A DNA stretch of 64,000 nucleotides from Lachnospiraceae bacterium UBA1683 (lineage in GTDB: Bacteria; Bacillota; Clostridia; Lachnospirales; Lachnospiraceae). This document shows, piece by piece, positions 7,134 to 14,874 of this stretch. A model generated the notes under the pieces. The model saw nothing but the letters and a program-made list of their open reading frames with translations. It had not been told where the DNA came from and searched no databases. Made by a program: the position numbers and the translations under genes. The DNA is taken from the NCBI GenBank assembly GCA_002320245.1, contig DCKD01000093.1:7708-71707 (forward strand), in the 5' to 3' direction. The first letter of the stretch is position 1. Each line of letters starts with the position of its first letter.

Positions 7134-8219
7134 ATGGCAGCAAAACGAGATTATTATGAAATCCTTGGCGTGGATAAGAATGCGAGTGAATCCGCAATTA
7201 AGAAAGCGTACCGAAGGTTGGCGAAGAAATATCATCCGGATACGAATGCCGGAGATAAGGATGCAGAGCGGAAATTCAAAGAGGTAACAGAAGCTTATTC
7301 TGTACTCAGTGATTCGGAGAAGAAAAAGATGTATGACCAGTTTGGGTATGCAGCATTTGATGCGACCGGGGAAGCCGGCAGTGCATACAGCAGTCATGGG
7401 GCATATGGCGGAGGCTTTGGGAATGGTTTCAGCGGAGGGTCTTACAGTGGTTCATACAGAGGACCGGATGGCAGCTACCATGAATATCATTTTGACGGAA
7501 ATATGGATGACATCTTTGATGGTATGTTTGGAAATGTGTTCGGCGGCGGAGCAAGGGAGGATTCAGGAAGAGGATTTGGCGGTTTCGGAAGAGGCTCCGG
7601 CGGATTTGATGGTTTTCGAAGAAGTTCCGGAGGTTTTGACGGTTTTGGAAGGACTTCGGGTAATGGATTCGGGCAGGAATTCCGGCAGAGAGGTTCTGAT
7701 TTATATGCGGAAGTGTCGGTCAGCTTTGACGAGGCGGCTTTTGGCTGCGACAAGATGGTTACATTGCAGAATCCAAATACAGGCGGCAGTACACAGACTT
7801 TGAAGGTGCATATTCCCGCTGGAATTGACACTGGAAAGAGTGTCCGTCTGCGGGGAAAGGGTATGAAGGGGATAAATGGCGGCGAAAACGGTGATTTATT
7901 ATTGAAAGTAACCGTCGGAAACAAACTAGGATTTGAGCGGAAGGGTTCCGATGTTTACACAACGGTCAGCATCCCATATACGACAGCGGTATTTGGTGGA
8001 GAAACAAGGGTACACACCCTGTATGGGGATGTTGTGTGTAAGATTAGAGAGGGAACACAGTCAGGGAGTAAGATTCGGTTAAAAGGGAAGGGAATTGTAT
8101 CAATGAAGGATAAGAATGTGTATGGCGACCAGTACGTTACTATAGAGATACAGGTTCCACGGCATCTGAAACCAGAGGCGCGGCAAAAACTGATGGAATA
8201 CCAGAGGGTATGCGCATAA
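7134..8219 (+). CDS. DnaJ/CbpA-type co-chaperone without zinc finger
   Basis: A 361-residue J-domain protein. The J domain spans about residues 5-71 with the HPD motif at 34-36, needed to stimulate DnaK ATPase. Residues about 80-180 form a Gly/Phe-rich region with tandem GGFDGFxRxSG repeats. The two C-terminal substrate-binding beta domains follow (RGSDLYAEVSVSFDEAAFG, then RKGSDVYTTVSIPYTTAVFG). The cysteine zinc-finger of canonical DnaJ is absent, so this is a type II/CbpA-like protein and not the housekeeping dnaJ. The start has GGGAGGTGATA upstream. It follows hsp20 behind a hairpin and a triple repeat and shares the CIRCE promoter by read-through. A substrate-transfer partner role for Hsp20 is a reasonable inference. 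Confidence 0.92.
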   Translation: MAAKRDYYEILGVDKNASESAIKKAYRRLAKKYHPDTNAGDKDAERKFKEVTEAYSVLSDSEKKKMYDQFGYAAFDATGEAGSAYSSHGAYGGGFGNGFSGGSYSGSYRGPDGSYHEYHFDGNMDDIFDGMFGNVFGGGAREDSGRGFGGFGRGSGGFDGFRRSSGGFDGFGRTSGNGFGQEFRQRGSDLYAEVSVSFDEAAFGCDKMVTLQNPNTGGSTQTLKVHIPAGIDTGKSVRLRGKGMKGINGGENGDLLLKVTVGNKLGFERKGSDVYTTVSIPYTTAVFGGETRVHTLYGDVVCKIREGTQSGSKIRLKGKGIVSMKDKNVYGDQYVTIEIQVPRHLKPEARQKLMEYQRVCA

Positions 8220-8325
8220 TATTCCCGGGGGGTCTTATTTTGCGCGGAATAATGTAGATTAGACGGTTTAAAATTAATACTTCAGAGTAATAGAACACAA
8301 AACGTATATAAATGGAAGAAAGGAC

Positions 8326-8358
8326 GCTCGGAACGAAAGTTCCGGGCATCTTTTTTTT
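8326..8358 (+). terminator. Rho-independent terminator after the dnaJ-like gene
   Basis: A 9-bp stem (GCTCGGAAC with GTTCCGGGC) with a GAAA tetraloop is followed, after ATC, by eight T residues. Strong intrinsic terminator closing the heat-shock operon. Confidence 0.88.
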
Positions 8359-8398
8359 ATGGTATAGGAAAGGTCTTCGGATTTCCTATACCATAAAA
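8355..8398. repeat. Perfect 17-bp inverted repeat
   Basis: TTTTATGGTATAGGAAA (8355-8371) is repeated as its exact reverse complement at 8382-8398 around a 10-base loop. It overlaps the T-run of the terminator at 8326. A-rich on one side and T-rich on the other, it could terminate in both directions. Confidence 0.75.
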
Positions 8399-8409
8399 AC
8401 ACACTGCGT

Positions 8410-8493
8410 GTGATGATGCGCAGCTCGCGGAGATGAAATTACTGCTTTGCAGTCTGCTCGCGCGCGAAGATTACGCTTTATGCGCAATCTTTT
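8410..8493. repeat. Long interspersed repeat, copy 1
   Basis: About 84 bases that recur in opposite orientation at 61200-61282 with only a few differences. One end is a hairpin, AAGATT-A-CGC with GCG-C-AATCTT (8467-8491), followed here by a T-rich run (8490-8506), so on the plus strand this end can terminate transcription. Confidence 0.85.
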
Positions 8494-8555
8494 ATATATT
8501 TTTTTTCAGAACGCAGGAAAAGATGAAAAATAAAATAATATTTTGGAAAAATATA

Positions 8556-8610
8556 TTGACAGAAAGAAAAGAACAATGTATGATGAACATATGAACAGAT
8601 GCTCATATGT
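8556..8610 (+). promoter_or_regulatory. Promoter and ArsR/SmtB-type operator of the metal-efflux genes
   Basis: TTGACA (8556-8561), 17 bases, TATGAT (8579-8584). Directly downstream is an imperfect palindrome of the 12-2-12 kind, ATATGAACA-GA-TGCTCATAT (8590-8609), within ACATATGA-N8-TCATATGT (8587-8610). Established knowledge: Zn/Cd-sensing ArsR/SmtB repressors bind such TGAACA...TGTTCA-like sites at the transcription start. It should be the autoregulatory site of the next gene. Confidence 0.85.
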
Positions 8611-8633
8611 TAAAAGGTAAAGGAGGGGAAGAC

Positions 8634-8993
8634 ATGGCAATCCATGATGTGGAATGTTGCGAGACATTTGAGACGCATGAGGAACTACTCAAGGTAGTCA
8701 ATGAAAAAATGCCGGATGAAGATGAACTCTATGATTTGGCAGAATTGTTTAAAGTATTTGGTGACTCCACCAGAATCCGCATTTTGTTTGTGCTATTCGA
8801 GGCTGAAGTGTGTGTCTGCGATTTAGCCGAAGCATTGAGTATGACACAGTCGGCAATCTCGCATCAGTTAAAGATTTTGAAACAATCTAAACTGGTGACA
8901 GGCAGAAGAGAGGGAAAACAGGTATTTTACTCTTTGGCAGACGGGCATGTGAGAACAATCATTGCCCAGGGAAGAGAGCACATTGAAGAGTAA
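8634..8993 (+). CDS. ArsR/SmtB-family metal-responsive repressor
   Basis: A 119-residue winged-helix repressor. The ATG at 8634 is chosen because AAAGGAGGGG stands just upstream. The helix-turn-helix is clear (LAEALSMTQSAISHQLKILK, about residues 67-86), preceded by the alpha-3 ELFKVFGDSTRIRIL and EAEVCVCDLAE, which holds the CVCD metal motif of CadC/ArsR types. The N-terminus has HDVECCETFETHEE, with a Cys pair that could contribute ligands as in CadC. It is followed by an HMA protein and a P1B ATPase, so it very likely senses Zn(II), Cd(II) or Pb(II) and derepresses efflux. Exact metal inferred from the ATPase. Confidence 0.9.
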   Translation: MAIHDVECCETFETHEELLKVVNEKMPDEDELYDLAELFKVFGDSTRIRILFVLFEAEVCVCDLAEALSMTQSAISHQLKILKQSKLVTGRREGKQVFYSLADGHVRTIIAQGREHIEE

Positions 8994-9044
8994 GTCAGAT
9001 ATATAAAGTAAGTAAAATTTGTCTAATGAAAGGAAACGAGAATT

Positions 9045-9263
9045 ATGAAAAAAAAATTTAAACTACAGGATTTAGATTGTGCAAACTGTGCAGCAAAGAT
9101 GGAAGAGGCAATTAAAAAAATTGACGGTGTGAATGATGCGACGGTTAGTTTCATGATGCAGAAACTGACGATTGATGTAGCAGATGACAGATTCGATGAC
9201 ATTATGAAACAAGTAGTAGCAGTATGCGCGAAAGTAGAACCAGATTGTAAGATTCTGATGTAG
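9045..9263 (+). CDS. Small heavy-metal-associated (HMA) domain protein
   Basis: A 72-residue stand-alone HMA fold. The metal site is LDCANCAAKM (CxxC at about residues 13-16), and the beta-alpha-beta-beta-alpha-beta pattern is recognisable. In many CadA/ZntA ATPases this domain is the N-terminus of the pump; here the pump at 9351 lacks it, so this protein probably plays the same role in trans. It lies 51 bases after the repressor gene and 87 bases before the ATPase gene, with a GGGGAC repeat in the gap. Zn/Cd delivery is inferred; the leading D of DLDCANC is common in Zn/Cd-type domains. Confidence 0.88.
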   Translation: MKKKFKLQDLDCANCAAKMEEAIKKIDGVNDATVSFMMQKLTIDVADDRFDDIMKQVVAVCAKVEPDCKILM

Positions 9264-9265
9264 GG

Positions 9266-9332
9266 TGCAAAGGGGACAGTCCCTTCTCAGAAGGGACTGT
9301 CCCCTTTGCGCTCGGAAGTCTGAATATTCTGA
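9266..9332. repeat. GGGGACAGTCCC interspersed repeat with AATATT tail
   Basis: A palindromic unit (AAAGGGGACAGTCCCTTCT and its complement, 9268-9307) is followed by CTCGGAAGTCTGAATATTCTGA. The same composite recurs at 61283-61350 and in fuller form at 22848-22938. It sits in the transcribed gap between the HMA and ATPase genes. Confidence 0.88.
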
Positions 9333-9350
9333 AAACAAGGAGGCTGGATT

Positions 9351-11219
9351 ATGACGAAGAAACAAAAGAAGATGCTTGGCCGCATCGTTATTACATTTCT
9401 GTTATTCATTGGGCTGATGGCTGTCGAACATGCGGGAATGCTGGAGGGGCTGGAGGATTCATGGGCTCTATTCATCATTTATCTCGTCCCGTATCTGGTA
9501 ATCGGATACGACATTATTTGGAAGGCAGCAAGAAATATCAGAAACGGTCAGGTGTTTGATGAGAATTTCCTGATGATGATTGCAACATTTGGTGCATTTG
9601 GCGTAAAAGAGTATTCTGAGGCTGTGGCGGTAATGCTGTTTTACCAGGTGGGCGAGTTATTTCAGGGATATGCGGTCGGCAAATCCCGGCAGTCCATTTC
9701 CGATATGATGAATATTTGTCCGGAATATGCAAATATTGAAGAGGATGGCAGGCTTGTTCAGGTGGAACCGGATGAGGTGGAGGTTGGCAGTGTGATTGTG
9801 GTGAAACCGGGAGAGCGTATTCCTCTGGATGGCATTGTTGTGGAGGGCGAATCTCTGGTTGACACGGCTGCCTTGACCGGCGAGTCTGTTCCGAGACGGG
9901 CGGCAGTTGGTGACGGGATTATCAGCGGGTGCGTCAATGGCAGCGGGACGCTGAAGGTTCGCACGACAAAAGAATTTGACGATTCGACAGTTGCCAAGAT
10001 TCTGGAACTTGTCGAAAATGCAAGCAGCAAAAAGTCCAAAACAGAGAACTTTATTACCAGATTTGCAAAATATTATACTCCGATTGTTACAATTGGCGCC
10101 GTACTCCTGGCAGTTATCCCGCCGTTGGTTCTTGGCGGGAACTGGGGAGACTGGATTCAGAGGGCATGTACCTTTCTTGTAATCTCCTGCCCGTGTGCAC
10201 TGGTTATTTCGGTGCCGCTTGGATTCTTCGGCGGCATCGGCGCCGCGTCTAAGATAGGTGTACTCGTAAAAGGCAGCAACTATCTGGAGGCGGTTGCCGA
10301 GATGACAACGATTGTATTCGACAAGACCGGGACGCTGACAAAAGGTGAGTTCAGGGTAACAGAACTGAAACCACAGAACTGTACAGAGGCAGAGCTTTTG
10401 GAAATGGCTGCCATGGGAGAAGGATACTCCAACCATCCGATTGCCGGTTCCATCAAAGAGGCAAATGGTAAACAGATTGATATGGGGCGCGTGTCTGATG
10501 CAGAGGAAGAGGCTGGACATGGCGTGTGTGTCAGAATTGACGGTCAGGAAGTGCTCATTGGAAATGAAAAACTGCTCCGTGCACATGACATCTCCTATGT
10601 GCCATGTGAAAGCGCCGGAACGATTGTCTATGTGGCAAAAGAAGGCATATTTGCAGGGGCGATTGTCATCTCTGATACGATAAAAGATGGTGCAAAAGAA
10701 GCAATCCGTGATATGAAGCGGGTTGGTGTGAAGAAGTGTGTCATGCTCACTGGAGACCGGAAACCTGCGGCAGAGGCAGTTGCGCAGGAACTTGGACTGG
10801 ACGAGGCACATGCGGAGCTTTTGCCGGGAGATAAAGTAGCAAGAGTGGAAACATTGCTGGATACACAGGAAAACGGTGAAAAGCTGGCATTCGTCGGGGA
10901 CGGAATCAATGACGCCCCGGTGCTGACAAGAGCGGATATCGGAATTGCAATGGGAAGCATGGGGTCCGATGCTGCAATTGAGGCGGCGGATGTAGTCCTG
11001 ATGGACGATGATGTGCAAAAGATTGCGGCAGTTGTGCGGATTTCCAGAAAGACGCTGCGGATTGTGAAACAGAATATTATATTTGCCCTGACGGTAAAAG
11101 CTCTGGTGCTTCTTCTTGGTGCGCTTGGCATGGCAAATATGTGGGAGGCGGTGTTCGCAGACGTCGGGGTGTCTGTAATCGCAATTGTGAATTCCATGCG
11201 GGCACTGAAAACAAAATAA
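9351..11219 (+). CDS. cadA: Zn/Cd/Pb-transporting P1B-type ATPase (CadA/ZntA type)
   Basis: A 622-residue heavy-metal efflux ATPase. It has membrane segments near the N-terminus, the actuator loop (TAALTGES), the ion-binding CPC motif in ISCPCALVIS (about residue 280), the phosphorylation site DKTGTLTKG (Asp324), the HP dipeptide (YSNHPIA), the ATP-site GDGINDAP and two last membrane segments ending ADVGVSVIAIVNSMRALK. The Asp in that last helix plus CPC is the signature of P1B-2 (Zn2+/Cd2+/Pb2+) pumps rather than copper pumps. No N-terminal HMA domain is present; the separate 72-residue HMA protein probably replaces it. Start ATG with AAGGAGGC. It should be induced by metal through the ArsR-type repressor. 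Confidence 0.94.
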   Translation: MTKKQKKMLGRIVITFLLFIGLMAVEHAGMLEGLEDSWALFIIYLVPYLVIGYDIIWKAARNIRNGQVFDENFLMMIATFGAFGVKEYSEAVAVMLFYQVGELFQGYAVGKSRQSISDMMNICPEYANIEEDGRLVQVEPDEVEVGSVIVVKPGERIPLDGIVVEGESLVDTAALTGESVPRRAAVGDGIISGCVNGSGTLKVRTTKEFDDSTVAKILELVENASSKKSKTENFITRFAKYYTPIVTIGAVLLAVIPPLVLGGNWGDWIQRACTFLVISCPCALVISVPLGFFGGIGAASKIGVLVKGSNYLEAVAEMTTIVFDKTGTLTKGEFRVTELKPQNCTEAELLEMAAMGEGYSNHPIAGSIKEANGKQIDMGRVSDAEEEAGHGVCVRIDGQEVLIGNEKLLRAHDISYVPCESAGTIVYVAKEGIFAGAIVISDTIKDGAKEAIRDMKRVGVKKCVMLTGDRKPAAEAVAQELGLDEAHAELLPGDKVARVETLLDTQENGEKLAFVGDGINDAPVLTRADIGIAMGSMGSDAAIEAADVVLMDDDVQKIAAVVRISRKTLRIVKQNIIFALTVKALVLLLGALGMANMWEAVFADVGVSVIAIVNSMRALKTK

Positions 11220-11274
11220 AAGTGAATTTTAAAATCCACAGAAAACAAAATAAAGGCGGAGTTTAGAATCCACA
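11207..11274. repeat. 34-bp tandem duplication at convergent gene ends
   Basis: Two adjacent 34-base units (11207-11240 and 11241-11274) agree at 29 of 34 positions. Unit 1 contains the stop codon of the ATPase gene; unit 2 contains the stop of the opposite-strand pseudouridine synthase gene. Each unit carries both stop contexts, so the duplication has left both reading frames intact. Confidence 0.75.
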
Positions 11275-12150
11275 GAAATGCATATCTTCCGGCAGCGGCG
11301 CAGTAAAGTCCATCTGCTCTCCGGTAATCGGGTGCACGAACTGCATCCGGTAGGAGTGCAGTGCCTGCCGGGACATGAATTCCATATCCGGATTGTAGAG
11401 ATAATCTCCAATCAGTGGATAGCCTAAATATTTCATATGAATACGAATCTGATGGGTACGGCCCGTTTCCAGATGAAGGGAGACGAGGCTATGCCCGTTT
11501 TTTTCGTCAAGCACCTGATAATGTGTGACAGCATGTTCGCCGTGCTGAAAATCCACGGTGCGCTCGATGATGGAGCCCGGTTTTCGGGAGAGCGGCGCAT
11601 CAATGGTTCCGGCAGCGGGTTCTACATGTCCACGGACAATCGCACGGTACTCGCGTGTGATTGTGTGCCGGCGGACCATACCGGAAAGAATGCTGGAGCT
11701 TACCATATGTTTTGCAATCACTGTCAGCCCGGAGGTGTCACGGTCAAGCCGGTTGGTACAGCGGAAGATAAATGGTTTGCCCTGCTGCCCGTAATACCAT
11801 GCGAGCGCATTTGCCAGAGAGTGGCGGTAATTGTTCTGAGATGGGTGAATCGGCGTTCCGGCAGGTTTATTTACCACAAGGATGTCTTCATCTTCATAGA
11901 CAATGTCTAACGGAAGTTCAGTCGGAGGAATCTTCTCAGAAGATTCGGATTCCTGAATGCGTACAGTAAGTATATCGCCTGCGTCCAGTGTTTCATTCAG
12001 ATGAAGCCAGACACCATTGACAAGGATACTCCCATGCATCTTCTTCAGTTCGGTTAAGTTCTGGCGGGAATATCCGCGGCGGCGCAGAAACTGTTCAATG
12101 CGCAAATGCCGGTCCTGCGGTTCGATGGAATAGGTTAGGGTGCGGTTCAT
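11263..12150 (-). CDS. RluA-family 23S rRNA/tRNA pseudouridine synthase
   Basis: A 295-residue enzyme that isomerises uridine to pseudouridine in structured RNA. The start ATG at 12150 is chosen because GCAGGAGA is correctly spaced; an in-frame ATG 33 bases upstream has no such site. Residues about 15-65 form an S4-type RNA-binding domain (RIEQFLRRRGYSRQNL), and the catalytic domain carries NKPAGTPIHPS and the active-site motif NRLDRDTSGL with Asp136. GRTHQIRIHMKYLG near the C-terminus is typical of RluA/RluD. The exact target uridine is not predictable. It converges on the metal ATPase gene. Confidence 0.92.
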   Translation of the reverse strand: MNRTLTYSIEPQDRHLRIEQFLRRRGYSRQNLTELKKMHGSILVNGVWLHLNETLDAGDILTVRIQESESSEKIPPTELPLDIVYEDEDILVVNKPAGTPIHPSQNNYRHSLANALAWYYGQQGKPFIFRCTNRLDRDTSGLTVIAKHMVSSSILSGMVRRHTITREYRAIVRGHVEPAAGTIDAPLSRKPGSIIERTVDFQHGEHAVTHYQVLDEKNGHSLVSLHLETGRTHQIRIHMKYLGYPLIGDYLYNPDMEFMSRQALHSYRMQFVHPITGEQMDFTAPLPEDMHFCGF

Positions 12151-12520
12151 AATGATTCTCCTGCAAAATGTTTTTACTATCATACCATGTCCGCAAGCGG
12201 AGCAATCCCTCCTACGTCGATTGATGTCAACGCAGCGGATGGAAATTCAGGCATATGAAATAGAAAGGTATTTGCTAGCGTTATTGTATCATAAACAGGC
12301 GGAGGGCGCAAAGCGTTCGGATATAGGGAGGGATAAAATTTATTTTTACATAAATGCTCAAAAGGGGGTAGTCCCGAAATCAAGGCTATGTTAAAATGTA
12401 TGCAGGACAGTGGTGTGAAAAATGTTACCAATGAATCTATACCCTCCGTGTACAGAAAGGGTGTCATGGGATATTTGGAACAGCCGCTGTAAGAAACGAA
12501 GAGAGGGATACACAGAAGAC

Positions 12521-14674
12521 ATGGATATTAATCAGAAACTGACAGAAGAACTTGCGGTGCAGCGCTGGCAGGTGGATGCCGCAGTAAACTTGATAGACGA
12601 AGGAAATACAATTCCCTTTATTTCACGATACCGAAAAGAAGTGACCGGTTCTTTGAATGACGAGCAGCTCAGAAATCTGTATGAGCGGCTGGTATACCTG
12701 AGAAATCTGGAAGAGAAGAAAACACAGGTACTATCCGGCATCGAGGAGCAGGGCAAACTGACAGAGGAATTGAAGGAGAAAATTCTGGCAGCGGAAACAC
12801 TGGTTGTCGTGGAAGACTTATATCGTCCATACCGTCCGAAACGCCGGACGCGTGCAACGATTGCGAAAGAAAAGGGGCTGGAGCCCCTGGCCGCATATAT
12901 TACATTGCAGCAGGCAAAGGAGCCGCTGGAAGCTGAGGCTGAGAAGTACCTGTCAGAGGAAAAGGAAGTGCATACGGCAGGGGAGGCGATTGCCGGAGCA
13001 AAGGATATCATTGCGGAATCCATTTCTGACGATGCGGATTACCGGAACTGGATTCGGAAACAGACGATGCAGAAGGGAAAAATGATTTCGGCAGCGAAGG
13101 ATGCGGAGGCTGAATCGGTCTATGAAATGTATTATGAATTCGAAGAGGCAATCACCAGACTTGCGGGACACCGGATTCTGGCACTGAACCGCGGGGAGAA
13201 GGAAAAGTTCCTGACGGTGAAGATTGAGGCGCCGGAGGAGGATATCCTGCGGTATCTTGAGAAAAAAGTAATCCATAAGGAAAATCCATATACAACACCG
13301 GTTTTGAAGGAGGCTGTGGAGGACAGTTACCGGCGTCTGATTGCACCGGCGATTGAAAGAGACATCCGCAGTGAACTGACGGAAAGGGCGGAAGACGGGG
13401 CAATCGAAGTGTTTGGCAAGAATCTGCATCAGCTTCTGATGCAGCCGCCGATTACAGGACATGTGGTGCTTGGATGGGATCCGGCATTCCGTACCGGCTG
13501 TAAGCTTGCGGTTGTCGATGCGACGGGAAAGGTGATTGGGACAACAGTTATTTACCCGACTGCACCGACGACGCCTGCGAAGATTAAGGCATCTAAAGAT
13601 TTGCTGAAAAAGATTATCCCGAAGTATAACATTACATTGATTTCTGTCGGAAACGGTACTGCGTCCAGAGAGTCTGAGCAGTTTATCGTAGAGCTGCTGA
13701 AGGAGATTCCGCAAAAGGTACAGTACGTGATTGTCAATGAGGCGGGAGCGTCTGTTTATTCTGCAAGTAAGCTGGCAAGCGAGGAGTTCCCGAAGCTTGA
13801 TGTCGGACAGCGAAGCGCGGCATCCATAGCCAGACGTTTGCAGGACCCGTTGGCGGAGCTGGTAAAAATCGACCCGAAATCCATCGGAGTCGGTCAGTAT
13901 CAGCATGATATGAACCAGAAGAAACTCGGTGAGTCTCTGAATGGCGTGGTCGAGGATTGTGTAAATAAAGTCGGTGTGGATTTGAATACCGCATCCGCAC
14001 CGCTGCTGTCTTATATTTCAGGTATCAGCAGTGCGATTGCAAAGAATATCGTTGTTTACCGCGAGGAAAATGGAAAATTCAGCGACAGGAAGCAATTATT
14101 GAAGGTTGCAAAACTGGGACCAAAGGCGTACGAGCAGTGTGCCGGATTTATGAGAATCCAGGGCGGAGCCAACCCGCTGGATGCGACAGGCGTCCATCCG
14201 GAGTCTTATGAGGCAGCGGAAAAATTGTTGAAGAGGCAAGGATTCCGTCCGGAGGATATTACCGGCGGCAATCTGGCGGGACTGTCCCTTACAATCAAGG
14301 ATTACAAGAAACTGGCAGAGGAGCTTGGTATCGGTGAAATTACACTGCGCGATATTGTGAAGGAGCTGGAGAAGCCTGCGCGTGATCCGAGGGAAGAGAT
14401 GCCGAAACCGATTCTTCGCACCGATGTATTGGAGATGAAGGATTTGAAAGAGGGCATGGTTTTAAAAGGAACCGTGCGAAATGTTATCGACTTCGGGGTG
14501 TTTGTGGATATCGGAGTACATCAGGATGGTCTGGTGCATATTTCGCAGATTACAGATAAATATATCAAACACCCGCTGGAGGCAGTAAGCGTAGGAGATA
14601 TCGTAGACGTCAAAGTAATGAGCGTTGACTTGAAGAAGAAACGGATTCAGTTGACGATGCGCGGAATTTCATAA
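12521..14674 (+). CDS. tex: Tex-family RNA-binding transcription accessory protein
   Basis: 717 residues, normal for Tex/YhgF. The ATG at 12521 (MDINQKLTEEL) is preferred; the frame is open upstream but without family similarity. Domains in order: helical N-terminal Tex domain (GNTIPFISRYRKEVTG), the YqgF/RNase H-like domain (about 330-460, GWDPAFRTGCKLAVVD), helix-hairpin-helix motifs (ISSAIAKNIVVYREENG) and a C-terminal S1 domain (about 643-717, GTVRNVIDFGVFVDIGVHQD). Tex binds structured nucleic acids and associates with RNA polymerase; its exact task is debated. Monocistronic here. Confidence 0.95.
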   Translation: MDINQKLTEELAVQRWQVDAAVNLIDEGNTIPFISRYRKEVTGSLNDEQLRNLYERLVYLRNLEEKKTQVLSGIEEQGKLTEELKEKILAAETLVVVEDLYRPYRPKRRTRATIAKEKGLEPLAAYITLQQAKEPLEAEAEKYLSEEKEVHTAGEAIAGAKDIIAESISDDADYRNWIRKQTMQKGKMISAAKDAEAESVYEMYYEFEEAITRLAGHRILALNRGEKEKFLTVKIEAPEEDILRYLEKKVIHKENPYTTPVLKEAVEDSYRRLIAPAIERDIRSELTERAEDGAIEVFGKNLHQLLMQPPITGHVVLGWDPAFRTGCKLAVVDATGKVIGTTVIYPTAPTTPAKIKASKDLLKKIIPKYNITLISVGNGTASRESEQFIVELLKEIPQKVQYVIVNEAGASVYSASKLASEEFPKLDVGQRSAASIARRLQDPLAELVKIDPKSIGVGQYQHDMNQKKLGESLNGVVEDCVNKVGVDLNTASAPLLSYISGISSAIAKNIVVYREENGKFSDRKQLLKVAKLGPKAYEQCAGFMRIQGGANPLDATGVHPESYEAAEKLLKRQGFRPEDITGGNLAGLSLTIKDYKKLAEELGIGEITLRDIVKELEKPARDPREEMPKPILRTDVLEMKDLKEGMVLKGTVRNVIDFGVFVDIGVHQDGLVHISQITDKYIKHPLEAVSVGDIVDVKVMSVDLKKKRIQLTMRGIS

Positions 14675-14874
14675 AAGACGGGCTGATACATGGTTATGAT
14701 ATTTCGGGCAAATAAAAAGACAAAATAAAAAACAAATTATTTAACTGGTCGAGAAAAACATCTGACGGATGAAGAGTATGCCAGGATGTTAGAGATGTAC
14801 CGGGCAGAGCTGGCATAAATTTCAGAAAAGTCTGCATTTGCAAGCCGCACAATAAGAGAAAAGGAGTTGGTATC
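14675..14874. other. Intergenic stretch with a possible coding remnant
   Basis: Between tex and the next gene, a plus-strand frame ending with TAA at 14816-14818 reads REKHLTDEEYARMLEMYRAELA after an upstream stop, with no start codon of its own. The composition is protein-like, so it may be the 3' end of a lost gene. I do not recognise it. Confidence 0.3.

Noticed and set aside
9657..11018. 453-codon minus-strand frame opposite the P1B ATPase
   Set aside because: Antisense shadow. The plus strand has all P-type ATPase motifs, and the shadow has no recognisable domain or start site.
12140..12394. 84-codon plus-strand frame between rluA-type gene and tex
   Set aside because: It begins antisense within the pseudouridine synthase gene and has no family features or ribosome binding site.
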